Source: a virus. From it: DNA of 27,471 nucleotides. Below, in pieces: positions 1-7,937 of the stretch (the stretch's first letter is position 1; every line of letters begins with the position of its first letter). The notes under the pieces were generated by a model. It made no database searches. It saw only the letters and a program-made list of their open reading frames with translations, and had not been told where the DNA came from. The position numbers and the translations under genes are program-made. The DNA lies in the IMG/VR virus record IMGVR_UViG_3300008116_000267, positions 1 through 27,471 of that record, one strand, 5' to 3'.

Positions 1-2030
1 GGTGCAACATGGCCATCGGCCAGCACGTTGACAGTCTTGCCCTCTAAGTGCGACAACCCAGAAAAACTCTTGCGGGCATGCGCCCAATGGGTAGTGGCTG
101 TGCTGCGCAGCTCGGTGGCCACGTCGCGGTTGATCGTCACCGTGACTACCGTGCCGCTGGTGCGTGCCGTGATAGCCAAGCGCAGGATTCTGTCGTCGTC
201 GGCGGTCAAATGAATCTCGCTACCCACATCGCCCGCCACAAAGTAGCTGGCGCTGGCTGTTAGCGTAAACGTGGCCGCGCTGCCGTAAGTCCACGCACCG
301 CTGGAGGTGAGCGTCATGGTGGTAGCACCTGTATTTCTGCCATCGTAAGACAAGCCAGAATCGACAAAGAAGGCGTTCTTGATGTCAGTGATGTAGCGCG
401 TGTTCATACGCTCCACATACCGCTTGGTGACACCGCCGATGGTGCGCTTGACTGCAATGTAGAGCGCGTCTTCTGTGCCTTCAGAGATCACGCACACGCT
501 CTCAACCTCGCCGTCAGTGTCGTGCCGGTGCCAGCCAATGACCTGCTGCTCGCGCATGTACGTCATCGACAGCAGTACACCATCGTCACGCACGCACCAC
601 AGGCACGTAAAGGGCACCTGCTGATACGCCCATTCCTCAATTGTGTAGCCCTGCACCAGGTGCGAAGACAGAATCGTCAGATCGTTGCCGGTGTAGGAAT
701 CGGAGGCGAACTCATAGCCCAGATCCCGCACCGTCGATCCCTTGTCCTGCAAGTACAGCGCCGTGTTACCAATTACCTGCGGTGGCACCGTTGAGCTGCC
801 GCGGTAGCCTTGCTGCTTGATGTTGATCGACGACGGCGAGATCGTGTCATTCTCAGCGCCGGCGACAATCCACTCACCGCCCGATGTCAGCAGCACCAGC
901 TTGTCTAAGGTCAGCATGTGCCTAATCGCATTGACCTGGCGCGAGGCGATCGTAAAGTTGACCGCGTCATCATCAGCAATCGGATTGCTCTTGCCAAAAT
1001 CCACGTAGGCATTGGTGCGCGACATCCACACCGTCTGTGGCTGCGCAGTCGTGTTCGCAAAACACAGGCGCTGTTGGTGAAATGCGACGCTGGCCGGATA
1101 GCCTTGATTGCCGCCCCAGGCTTCAAACGCCCACTTGTAGCTGGCCGTGGCGGTTGTCTCGTCCGGTATGCGCAAGATGACCGTCGCCGTTGCGCTCGTG
1201 CCGCTGGCCACAGCGGTGATGCGACAAATACCAAAGCCTGGGTGCAAGAAGCGCCAGGTCACCGCGCCGTCGGACCAGTCGTCGGCCTCGTGCGTTGGGC
1301 GCAACGAACCGGTGGTTGCCGCATTGGTTGCTTGGTAATACTTGCCGTCAGAGCGCCGGATGTCATTTAACGCCACCGCTTTGCCGGCCTCCCAGGGCTG
1401 GCCAAAGTTCTTTTGTTCCAGGTAAAACAGTTGCCCCACGTGATAAGACTGAAACAGCGAACCGCCACTGACTGTGAGCGTAACAGTGCCGGTCGTTGCA
1501 CTGGATTGGACAATCAACGACGTGTTGGTGTTAATGTCTTGAAACGGGCCTTTGATGTTGTCGAACTCAGCCACGGTCCAAGCGTCGTGCGCGGTTCTGC
1601 TGATGGTGCGCGGCTGGTAACTTGGGTGGCACACGTACAGCACGTCGGCCGACTGCGTAAAGTTGAGTAACGGAAGATCGGATTCCGACCAGGGTGTGGC
1701 CACGTTGACCGGCGAGCCCGCCGAGCCGCCCGAGCTGTAGACCACCTGGCCGCCGTCCTTGTAGACGCGCATGGTCTGGTGGCCAAACTCCAGCACATAG
1801 GTTTGCGTCGTCGAAAACGCGAACGGGATCAATCGATGGCGCCGGCTGCTGCTGGCGACCTCGGCCAAAAACTTTGTGCCGGCGCGATTGCGCACGCCGC
1901 CATAGGCTTGCACAATAAAATTGCGGCAGGTCTTTAAGCTCGTGCCGTAGCGTGCCAGGTCGACGCGACCGTACAGCGACGGCGAGAGCTCACCCCCCGT
2001 AAACGACGCCTGTATTAGGCTGCTGCCCAT
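1..2030 (-). CDS. Tail nozzle / tail tubular protein B-like protein (3' end beyond window)
   Basis: The reading frame is open from an ATG at 2030 to the left edge, so about 676 residues are visible and the C-terminus is missing. It begins MGSSLIQASFTGGELSPSLY and continues with an arginine- and tyrosine-rich stretch ending in a GGVRNRAGT segment. This N-terminal signature (GELSP, a GRxDL step, then a conserved GG...R.GT) is typical of large podovirus tail proteins that form the distal tube or nozzle. The rest is rich in Thr, Ser and Gly, as in beta-structured tail proteins. The start overlaps the end of the tail tubular A-like gene by 41 bases, so the two are probably translationally coupled. 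The tail role rests on the family signature and on position after the adaptor gene; assignment to nozzle rather than another tail protein is inference. Confidence 0.8.
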   Translation of the reverse strand, partial: MGSSLIQASFTGGELSPSLYGRVDLARYGTSLKTCRNFIVQAYGGVRNRAGTKFLAEVASSSRRHRLIPFAFSTTQTYVLEFGHQTMRVYKDGGQVVYSSGGSAGSPVNVATPWSESDLPLLNFTQSADVLYVCHPSYQPRTISRTAHDAWTVAEFDNIKGPFQDINTNTSLIVQSSATTGTVTLTVSGGSLFQSYHVGQLFYLEQKNFGQPWEAGKAVALNDIRRSDGKYYQATNAATTGSLRPTHEADDWSDGAVTWRFLHPGFGICRITAVASGTSATATVILRIPDETTATASYKWAFEAWGGNQGYPASVAFHQQRLCFANTTAQPQTVWMSRTNAYVDFGKSNPIADDDAVNFTIASRQVNAIRHMLTLDKLVLLTSGGEWIVAGAENDTISPSSINIKQQGYRGSSTVPPQVIGNTALYLQDKGSTVRDLGYEFASDSYTGNDLTILSSHLVQGYTIEEWAYQQVPFTCLWCVRDDGVLLSMTYMREQQVIGWHRHDTDGEVESVCVISEGTEDALYIAVKRTIGGVTKRYVERMNTRYITDIKNAFFVDSGLSYDGRNTGATTMTLTSSGAWTYGSAATFTLTASASYFVAGDVGSEIHLTADDDRILRLAITARTSGTVVTVTINRDVATELRSTATTHWAHARKSFSGLSHLEGKTVNVLADGHVA

Positions 2031-2634
2031 CGAGCACTCCCCGTATTGCGATAAATTCGGAATCTGGCGCCGATTGTTCGGTGCTTTCAGTCAAATTGCT
2101 TGCCGCTGCCGATGAGGCCACCATCATGTAAGCGCTGCGCGCCTGCTCGGCCACCTTGGGCTGTACAGCCAGCGGCATGGCAATTTCAGCGGCAATCAAA
2201 TAAGACAGCGCCGAGGCAAACATGGGGTCGAAGATGGTGGGGTCTTCAATGCGCTTGGTGTAAATCAGCTCGGCCTGATCCAGGTTGCTGTAGATAACGC
2301 GCTGGCCGTTGTAGTAACCCGTCTCAAACGGAATACGCTGGTCGCTGCGCGGTGCGCGCAGGCCCGGCGGAACGATAGCGCGGGCCTTTAGGCAGTCACT
2401 GGGATAGACGTACATGTACTCCCAATTGGTTGGCGCGTCGCCCGCCTCAGACAATGCCACGCGGGTGTTCGCAAAATTCCACGGATAGTCGCGCAGCGCG
2501 TAGTCGCGCATCTGCTCGTAGAACAGCGCGCAGACGCGTGCTTCGTTGCTGGGCTCAGTCAGCGAAGAAATGAAACTGGACACGCCAACTCGTGCCAAGG
2601 CCATGTTGCAGATGGAGATGACGGACGCTGCCAT
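1990..2634 (-). CDS. Tail tubular protein A-like head-tail adaptor
   Basis: This 214-residue protein begins MAASVISICNMALARVGVSS, followed by an acidic segment and the motif LRDYPWNFA around residues 47-55. That start and the RDYPWNFA block are characteristic of the gp11-like tail tubular A family, which forms the ring between portal and tail nozzle in T7-like virions. The length is normal for the family. The ATG lies three bases after the stop of the preceding capsid-associated gene. The next gene starts inside its last 41 bases. The position after the capsid genes and before the large tail protein supports the call. Structural role is from family knowledge; no catalytic function is expected. 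Confidence 0.85.
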   Translation of the reverse strand: MAASVISICNMALARVGVSSFISSLTEPSNEARVCALFYEQMRDYALRDYPWNFANTRVALSEAGDAPTNWEYMYVYPSDCLKARAIVPPGLRAPRSDQRIPFETGYYNGQRVIYSNLDQAELIYTKRIEDPTIFDPMFASALSYLIAAEIAMPLAVQPKVAEQARSAYMMVASSAAASNLTESTEQSAPDSEFIAIRGVLDGQQPNTGVVYGG

Positions 2635-2637
2635 GGA

Positions 2638-2913
2638 TTAGCCCTGCCCGTACATGACTTCGGCTGGATCCTTGCGCTCACCTGGCGAGAGCTCCAGGTC
2701 AGTGAGCTGGATCTCCACACTCATCGACTTGCCGTCGTCTTGCGTCTCGTAGGCGCTGGTGCTTTTGACGTAGCCCATGGCCATGACGTTCATCTTTTTT
2801 TCGAGCTCGTCCTTACCCAAGGTCAGGCACAGGCCATACGGGTATTGCGGCTCCTCGTAATCAGTTGCCATCTCGGTAGACTTGGCGTCCGGGCTGCGTT
2901 TCATATCGACCAT
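2638..2913 (-). CDS. Capsid staple-like / minor capsid protein
   Basis: The frame can be opened from a TTG at 2970, but the ATG at 2913 is preferred. It has a strong GGAG ribosome-binding site six bases upstream and gives a protein starting MVDMKRSPDAKS, a start I associate with small podovirus capsid-bound proteins. The 91-residue product has a central YPYGLCLTLGKDELEK segment and then a beta-rich half ending in IQLTDLEL. This YPYGL...L...L pattern resembles proteins annotated as phage capsid staple proteins. It sits between the cement protein and the tail adaptor, where such minor head proteins are usually encoded. The specific staple role is an inference from remembered family sequences; a minor structural protein is the safer reading. 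Confidence 0.6.
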   Translation of the reverse strand: MVDMKRSPDAKSTEMATDYEEPQYPYGLCLTLGKDELEKKMNVMAMGYVKSTSAYETQDDGKSMSVEIQLTDLELSPGERKDPAEVMYGQG

Positions 2914-2966
2914 GTCGGGCTCCGCTGTGAATTCGTAAGGCAGGGGCACGTAGCCCCTGCGGTGTT

Positions 2967-3185
2967 TCAAATAACTTCGCGCTCGCTCACAGGCACATCA
3001 GCCTGCAGCTCGCTCAAGGCAATGGGCTCTTGCTTCTTTGCCCTGGCCTTGGGTTTTTCGACAGGTGTATCGTCAGCGACTGGCTCAAACCACTTGCCCT
3101 TGGCGCCTGGTTTGATCTCAAACACAGCGCCAGCGCGCTGACGCACACCGCCATAAAAGCCGTCAGTGATTGCTTTGACTTTCAT
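2967..3185 (-). CDS. Small conserved phage protein, head gene cluster
   Basis: This encodes 72 residues beginning MKVKAITDGFYGGVRQRAG, followed by a VFEIKPGAKGKWFEPV stretch and a lysine- and proline-rich linker. The N-terminal half looks like a small beta barrel: the pattern K..A..DGFYGG.R...G.VFE recurs in short proteins encoded beside phage capsid genes. The second half is charged and probably disordered. It lies 15 bases downstream of the cement gene and reads in the same direction. A role in the virion is suggested only by position. No enzyme motif is visible. Confidence 0.6.
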   Translation of the reverse strand: MKVKAITDGFYGGVRQRAGAVFEIKPGAKGKWFEPVADDTPVEKPKARAKKQEPIALSELQADVPVSEREVI

Positions 3186-3200
3186 GTCGGTGCGCCCTTA

Positions 3201-3668
3201 TCAGATGGCGTCAGCCGTGGCGACCCACTTGGCCACATCAGTGGTCAGGAAGGCGTTGATCTTGCCTGCCGTCACAGTGGTGGTGCCAATGGTGGCCAAG
3301 ATGCCGAGATAGCGCTCATAGGTGCCATTAGGCAGCGCTACTGCAGCGATCACACCACCCGCATTCAAGGCAGCCGAGTTCGCCGCAGCGTCGTCGGTCA
3401 CCAAAGATGCAGAGGTGTAATGCACGCTGGCAGAGCCATCGGTGGCAATAGCTGCTGCAGCGTCGGACGCCAGCTGGAACTGGATCGTGCCGGCAGAGCC
3501 GCCGGTGATGATCTCCGTGTCAGTCTGGATGACCAGGTACAGAGGCTGGCCGTTGCCGATGTCGCTGGACGTGGCGCCCAGGTCAATCACGTCACCGATC
3601 AGCGCGGTGCCGGCAGAACCGGCGACCGAGACTGCATCGGCAAATTCATTACGCTCGTCGAGAATCAT
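3201..3668 (-). CDS. Capsid cement (Bbp16-like decoration) protein
   Basis: The ATG at 3668 is chosen because an AAAGGA ribosome-binding site lies just upstream; the longer frame back to 3755 would overlap the capsid gene. The 155-residue product begins MILDERNEFADAV and has a VIDLGATSSD segment near residue 30, then long small-residue-rich beta-like stretches. This opening (LD...F.DA..V....S....IDLG) matches the Bbp16 family, the cement protein that stabilises the BPP-1 capsid by binding the outside of major capsid protein subunits. Its place directly after the major capsid gene agrees with BPP-1 gene order. The function is inferred from family resemblance and synteny recalled from memory. 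Confidence 0.7.
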   Translation of the reverse strand: MILDERNEFADAVSVAGSAGTALIGDVIDLGATSSDIGNGQPLYLVIQTDTEIITGGSAGTIQFQLASDAAAAIATDGSASVHYTSASLVTDDAAANSAALNAGGVIAAVALPNGTYERYLGILATIGTTTVTAGKINAFLTTDVAKWVATADAI

Positions 3669-3696
3669 GATGCTTTCCTTTCTTTGATTGAGCCGA

Positions 3697-4695
3697 TTAG
3701 ATGCCGGACTCGGTGTTGGTGATGGCGTCGCAGCGGCGCACAGGGATACCGTCAAACATGGTGACGTGCTTGCCTGCTACCTGTTCGATAGTCAGGGTGG
3801 AAGCCGCGACCTTGTTGGCGATCTGGCGACGCAGGAACGAACGCAGCGTGCGGTTCATGTAGAACGCAGGACGGCCCATCGACAGCGAAGGGATCAGCTC
3901 CACAGCCTGAGTCATCAAATCGATCAGGTCAGGACCGGACGCGGCATTCTTGACCAGGTCTTCCTGATCGAGGTTGACGCGAACCACATAGCGCCAGTCA
4001 CGAACCGACAGACCGCAGTCCCAGCGATAGTGCGTGCGGTAGGCTTCCATGCGGCCGCCGTTGCCGTCCACGTTCTCGATGGTGACCTGGCCTTTGTCTT
4101 CCATGTTTAAGCCCGCCTTGCTGCCCTTGGGGTAGATGCCGTGGACAGTGTTTGGACCCCAGACCACCAGCCAGATCGAGGTGTTGTCGGTGCTGTCAGG
4201 TGTCGCTGCGCTGGTGATGATGTTGTCGCCATTTTCTGCCGACTGATCATTAAAGCGCGCACCAAAACCTGTGAAGGCTTCAGGCTCAGTGGCTTCGTTA
4301 CCGTAGAACAGCGTCGAGGCAAACTCCTGGTTCATGCCTTCGATGTGCGCACGATCTTCCGAGAGACGAAATGCCGCGGTGTTGCCGTTCAAATCAGCCA
4401 ATGCCTTGTCGACTTCGGCATACGCTTCGAGCATACCGGTCGCATCGGTCACTTGCACGGTACGCGATTTGCCAGGCTGCACGCCGCCGTACAGTTTGCG
4501 CCACGTTGGGGTGGGCAGACCGGTGCGAATGGTGGTGCGGTGGCCGGTCGGCAGGTTACCTTCAAGCCAGACCATGTCGTCCAAGATCTCGTTGGTCTGG
4601 TTCATGATCTCTGCGATCGTGTCGATCTTGCCCTGGGGGTCCAGACGCTTTGTCACGTCCAGCAGGGTTGGGTGGGTAGTTGCAAGGGTTGCCAT
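3697..4695 (-). CDS. Major capsid protein (BPP-1-like)
   Basis: This is a 332-residue protein beginning MATLATTHPTLLDVTKRLDP. It has a long charged N-terminal helix, then a GLPTPTWRKLYGGVQPGKSR segment near residues 59-78. A conserved block around YRTHYRWDCGLSVRDWRYVVR and a C-terminal NRTLRSFLRRQ region follow. These features match the major capsid proteins of BPP-1-type podoviruses, which adopt the HK97 fold. An AAGGAAG ribosome-binding site sits five bases before the ATG, consistent with very high expression. It is preceded by the scaffold gene and followed by the cement gene, the usual head-assembly order. No protease gene is evident nearby. Confidence 0.87.
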   Translation of the reverse strand: MATLATTHPTLLDVTKRLDPQGKIDTIAEIMNQTNEILDDMVWLEGNLPTGHRTTIRTGLPTPTWRKLYGGVQPGKSRTVQVTDATGMLEAYAEVDKALADLNGNTAAFRLSEDRAHIEGMNQEFASTLFYGNEATEPEAFTGFGARFNDQSAENGDNIITSAATPDSTDNTSIWLVVWGPNTVHGIYPKGSKAGLNMEDKGQVTIENVDGNGGRMEAYRTHYRWDCGLSVRDWRYVVRVNLDQEDLVKNAASGPDLIDLMTQAVELIPSLSMGRPAFYMNRTLRSFLRRQIANKVAASTLTIEQVAGKHVTMFDGIPVRRCDAITNTESGI

Positions 4696-4706
4696 TTAAC
4701 TTCCTT

Positions 4707-5378
4707 TCATTTCATGTTGGGGAACATACGTTTGCTTTGGTCGGCTTCAGCGCCGCCGGCGTTACCGCCAACATGCGTGTCCTCGGCCATCGCTTTGCCA
4801 ATGCGCGCAAACACTCGCACAAGCTCCGGGTGGTTTCCCATGCCGTATGAGTCGAGCGCTGATTTGAGCTCCGGCGTGCCGAACTTGTTGATCGCGTTTT
4901 GAGCATGCTTCACGCTGGGCGTGAAACTGTCGCCACCGATCTCCTTGTCCGATTTCATGTCGGATACCCACTTTGCAATCGTCTGGTTCCAGCTCTCCTG
5001 CTGCTGCTGTACGGACTTCTGCATCCGGTTGGCATATATGCTCGCCAGCTTCTGCGCTTGCTCGTTGTTCAGATTGAGCTCTCGCGCAATCGGATCAAAC
5101 TCAGCTAGGGCTTCCTGGTCGAGCTCCATGCCATCGGGCAATTGAAACTCGTACTTTTCCGGTGGACCTTCGGGTTTCGCATCCTTGTTATCGGTCTGCT
5201 TGTCACCCGTATCTCCGGTGCCTGCATCAGTGGTATCGCCAGACGCTTGATCTGGTTTCGCCTGGTTCACGTTGCCCGTCGGCTCAGTGGTCAGTACGGA
5301 ACCAGCACCAGCTGCGTCGCCACCTTGTGCCGTGTTTGCGGTGTTGTCCTGCACGGCGTTGGTATCTGCGTCAGCCAT
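4707..5378 (-). CDS. Capsid scaffolding protein
   Basis: The ATG at 5378 gives 223 residues starting MADADTNAV; an in-frame ATG at 5390 is possible but would have its ribosome-binding site directly against the start. The first 80 residues are low complexity and rich in Asp, Gly, Thr, Ala and Gln. They are followed by a YEFQLPDGMELDQEAL segment and a helical, glutamine-rich region (QKLASIYANRMQKSVQQQQ) predicted to be coiled. An acidic disordered N-terminus and helical C-terminus immediately upstream of the major capsid gene is the standard profile of a phage scaffold, which guides procapsid assembly and then leaves. It overlaps the upstream gene by eight bases. Confidence 0.8.
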   Translation of the reverse strand: MADADTNAVQDNTANTAQGGDAAGAGSVLTTEPTGNVNQAKPDQASGDTTDAGTGDTGDKQTDNKDAKPEGPPEKYEFQLPDGMELDQEALAEFDPIARELNLNNEQAQKLASIYANRMQKSVQQQQESWNQTIAKWVSDMKSDKEIGGDSFTPSVKHAQNAINKFGTPELKSALDSYGMGNHPELVRVFARIGKAMAEDTHVGGNAGGAEADQSKRMFPNMK

Positions 5379-5694
5379 TGGTTCTGTCATCCTCTTTGGA
5401 TTCGTTCATCATCACGACGTACTGGTCAGCAGCTGCTGCCATCACGTCCGCCAAAACAATGAGGCCGATGTTGCGCTGGCCTTCATTAAAAAACGTGGTG
5501 CTGTTTCCCGTAAACGATGTGCGAAACACACCAGCCCGGTCGAGCAAACGCCACACAAATCGGCGACCTTCGCGGGTGGACATCATCTTCTTCATGTCCG
5601 CCAGCTCGATGTCGCGCAAGCGCTCATCTTTGCGCTTGCGATCCTTGACCTGCGACTCTTCAGCCGCGTTGAAACTTTTGTCCTTGTCGCTCAT
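5371..5694 (-). CDS. Bbp19-like phage protein
   Basis: This 107-residue protein has a charged, lysine-rich N-terminus. A conserved core follows, with GRRFVWRLLDRAGVFRTSF around residues 43-61, GNSTTFFNEGQRNIGL, and a short helical tail ending in YVVMMNE. The FVW.LL..AGVF..SF.GN...F.EG.RN.GL pattern is diagnostic of the Bbp19 family, named after the BPP-1 protein encoded at the same place, between portal and scaffold. Its molecular role is not established. Its start overlaps the stop of the upstream minigene (ATGA), and its end overlaps the scaffold start, so translation is probably coupled along the operon. Confidence 0.8.
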   Translation of the reverse strand: MSDKDKSFNAAEESQVKDRKRKDERLRDIELADMKKMMSTREGRRFVWRLLDRAGVFRTSFTGNSTTFFNEGQRNIGLIVLADVMAAAADQYVVMMNESKEDDRTNG

Positions 5695-5729
5695 TTCTTT
5701 GGCGGCTTCTTGCCGTAGCCCTTCTTCAT
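5691..5729 (-). CDS. Twelve-codon basic minigene MKKGYGKKPPKK
   Basis: Between the portal and the Bbp19-like gene is an ATG with a near-perfect AAAGGAG ribosome-binding site upstream. It opens a 12-codon frame encoding MKKGYGKKPPKK, then TGA. The stop overlaps the ATG of the next gene (AAATGAG), so ribosomes finishing the minigene can restart on the Bbp19-like gene. The downstream gene has no other obvious Shine-Dalgarno site, which makes translational coupling the likely job. The peptide itself carries six lysines. I recall similar short Lys/Gly-rich frames at this position in other podoviruses, but I cannot verify that here. Confidence 0.6.
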   Translation of the reverse strand: MKKGYGKKPPKK

Positions 5730-5742
5730 GGCATCTCCTTTA

Positions 5743-7407
5743 TCACGCGGGCGCGCCGCGCAGGTTGTTGATCATGTTGGTCAGCGCATTCTCATCAGTG
5801 ACTTCTGTCTCGGAAAGGGTCTTCGCGCTTTGCGCGCCCTGCTGCGCCATTTGCATGGCCATCATCGAGTTCTGCTGCTGGGCACGCTGGGCTCGCACCT
5901 CTGCCACTTCGGCGTCGTCTTTGATGATCGACGGTGGCACGCCAAGCATTGAGCTGTACTCGTCAAGCGCTTGGTCAAAATCGATTTTGTCGAGCACCTG
6001 CGGGTTGGCTTGCGCCATCTGGCCGGCAAACTGCATCGTGCGCTCAATCGATGAGATGCCCACCATCTTCATGGCCTGGGCCATCACGCTGATGTACTCG
6101 ACCGACAGATCTATGCCCTGCAGCTCTTTGGGCGGCGGCGGGATCATGCCGACCTTCATCATGATGTTAAATGCGCGATCAATCAGCGGGTCCAGCAGCT
6201 CATCGTTTAGACGCTCAAGCACGGGACCGAGCATCAAAAGCTTCTCTTCGTGGCGCTCTTGGATCTCGCGGGCGGTGATGTTGCTGCGCGAATCGTTGGC
6301 AATCATCAGGAACAAATCCTCGAAGAACGCACGGCGAATGCGGCCCTGGTTCTCCTGAATGTCCATCATCAGCTCGTTGATACGCGGGTTGATTTGGTAG
6401 GCAGGCGCAAATCCCTGGCCGCCTTGCTGCACATCCACGTAGGTCACATCCCCTGGCAGAAGGCTGGCGCGCTGGTTGCGCAGCGATGAAGGCGCCGTCA
6501 TCGGTGGGTTGACTAGCTTGTCGATTGCCTGGGCCTTGCGTCGCTGCTCGAGCTGCAGCGCTTTGATGTCGCCTAACGCATCCATCGCTGGCGAATAGCC
6601 GTAGATGTCCTCGCCCGTCAGCGCCCAGCGAGGCGCCATCAGCGGGAAGTCATCAAAGCCAGACTCGCGCAGAAACTTGTCCTGGTTGTTGCCTGCCTCG
6701 TAGTAAACGCTACGAAAACGCTTGTACTTCGATGCTGGCCGGCGCTGGTCGTACTCTTGATTGGGCTCAACCACGTGGATCACATCGATCCAGGCGTCCT
6801 TGTTGCCGCGCTCGTAGAGGTTCTTGACTGTTTCCGATACTTGATCGATGCCGAACTGGCCCACCACCTGCGACACCGACATTTGAAACTCACGGTAGCA
6901 CGTGTCGACATTGCCGCGGTACGACACGCCCAGCATGTAGCTGCCAATCGGATATGGGTAGCAGCGGATCACATCCTCTTGGTCCTCGAGCACCGCAAAC
7001 GCATTGGTGCCAAAAACACCTAAGTCACCGTAGGTAATGGGCAGCGTGGTGTACAGATTGCTGCGCAGGAAGACTTCAGTCATGCGCGTGCGCACCAGGT
7101 CCAGCCACATCTTGACCGGCTTGAATTCGTTTAAGCCAGGATCGGGCGTGCGCAGCGAGAACCACGGGCGCGCAGGTGACGTGATGCCCGACATCATGCC
7201 GGAGGCCAGTGTGCGCACCGCCAGTGTTGCGGTGTTATCGACGATCTTGGAATTCTTGCGGTCGCCCCGGTTGCGATCGGTGACAACAAAACGGGATTGG
7301 CGCGGCAGGATGTAGTCAGACAGCTCTCGCCAGTGCTCGATAAACGACGATCGCTCGGTCTTTAATGAGCCGAGGCGGCGGTTAAACTGTTCGCGCTTTG
7401 TTTCCAT
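5743..7407 (-). CDS. Portal protein (head-to-tail connecting family)
   Basis: The ATG at 7407 is preferred over an adjacent GTG at 7410; it has AAGGGA upstream and its ATG overlaps the preceding stop (TGATG). The 554-residue product begins METKREQFNRRLGSLKTERS and includes HWRELSDYILP near residue 25. It also has LASGMMSGITSPARPWF around residues 68-84 and a glutamine- and methionine-rich C-terminal helix. These are hallmarks of the bacteriophage head-to-tail connecting protein family, the podovirus portal. The dodecameric portal nucleates the procapsid, is the DNA entry channel and docks the tail adaptor. Length and gene order (terminase, small genes, portal, scaffold, capsid) agree. Confidence 0.93.
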   Translation of the reverse strand: METKREQFNRRLGSLKTERSSFIEHWRELSDYILPRQSRFVVTDRNRGDRKNSKIVDNTATLAVRTLASGMMSGITSPARPWFSLRTPDPGLNEFKPVKMWLDLVRTRMTEVFLRSNLYTTLPITYGDLGVFGTNAFAVLEDQEDVIRCYPYPIGSYMLGVSYRGNVDTCYREFQMSVSQVVGQFGIDQVSETVKNLYERGNKDAWIDVIHVVEPNQEYDQRRPASKYKRFRSVYYEAGNNQDKFLRESGFDDFPLMAPRWALTGEDIYGYSPAMDALGDIKALQLEQRRKAQAIDKLVNPPMTAPSSLRNQRASLLPGDVTYVDVQQGGQGFAPAYQINPRINELMMDIQENQGRIRRAFFEDLFLMIANDSRSNITAREIQERHEEKLLMLGPVLERLNDELLDPLIDRAFNIMMKVGMIPPPPKELQGIDLSVEYISVMAQAMKMVGISSIERTMQFAGQMAQANPQVLDKIDFDQALDEYSSMLGVPPSIIKDDAEVAEVRAQRAQQQNSMMAMQMAQQGAQSAKTLSETEVTDENALTNMINNLRGAPA

Positions 7408-7739
7408 CACTTCGTTCCCTTTGGCACGGAGTAGTAGCGGTTACCGTATTTCTTTACCTCAAACCCGCGTTCTTCCTCGCCCTTGACTGCTAAGTCCCAG
7501 GTCTTGTGTGACTTGCCTTTCAACAGCAGGTAGCTCTCGTCTGGCAAGCCGTACTTCTTCTTGTCCGCATCACTGGCCATCGTGACCGATCCCCAGTGGC
7601 CTTGGTTCTCGCCGCTGGCTGCTGGACCCATGCCAGCAGCCGTTGCGGTTTTGTAGTCATACCCAGAGCTCTCGGCATTGAATACCTGCTGCGCTGCTTG
7701 CGCTGGCGGCGCTGATCGCTGCATGCCAGGCAAACACAC
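7407..7739 (-). CDS. Conserved phage protein upstream of portal, Met-Cys start
   Basis: A GTG at 7739 gives 110 residues starting MCLPGMQRS; the Met-Cys start shared with the two preceding genes favours this codon. The N-terminal 45 residues are Ala/Gln/Gly-rich. The C-terminal 65 residues form a compact charged domain with YGLPDESYLLLKGKSHKTW and GNRYYSVPKG. The stop overlaps the portal ATG, so the two are probably coupled. No enzymatic motif is visible. Proximity to portal and terminase suggests a packaging or virion role, but function is unknown. Confidence 0.7.
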   Translation of the reverse strand: MCLPGMQRSAPPAQAAQQVFNAESSGYDYKTATAAGMGPAASGENQGHWGSVTMASDADKKKYGLPDESYLLLKGKSHKTWDLAVKGEEERGFEVKKYGNRYYSVPKGTK

Positions 7740-7741
7740 AA

Positions 7742-7936
7742 TCAGCCACCCAGCACGGTCTTAGGTGCTGCAGTGGCTGCGGCCATACTGTCCTGGGTGT
7801 TAGCGTCCATTGCAGCCATGCGCCGGCGTTGCTCATCCTGCTCCGCGTTTACGTCTACCGCAGGCGTGGCTGCAGGCTGCGCAACAGGTGCTGGCACTGG
7901 TGCTGGCTGCGATCTGCTACGTCCAAAAAAACACAT
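7742..7936 (-). CDS. Small Pro/Ala-rich protein, Met-Cys start, paralogue of its upstream neighbour
   Basis: This 64-residue product begins MCFFGRSRSQPAP, has a proline-alanine linker, a glutamate/arginine-rich EQRRRMAAM centre, and ends KTVLGG. The neighbouring 69-residue protein (7938-8147) has the same plan: MCF.G.S at the start, a proline run, a charged ERRRQAAAM centre and a KTLLGA end. The two probably arose by tandem duplication. The ATG lies one base after the preceding stop (TGACATG) with AGGAG eight bases upstream. The function is unknown; the position between terminase and portal is typical of small conserved virion-associated proteins. Confidence 0.7.
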   Translation of the reverse strand: MCFFGRSRSQPAPVPAPVAQPAATPAVDVNAEQDEQRRRMAAMDANTQDSMAAATAAPKTVLGG

Positions 7937-7937
7937 G

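Noticed and set aside
5162-6358. 398-codon plus-strand open frame
   Set aside because: It lies antisense to the scaffold, Bbp19-like and portal genes, is Ser/Arg/Cys-rich without family signature, and is explained by codon bias of the opposite strand.
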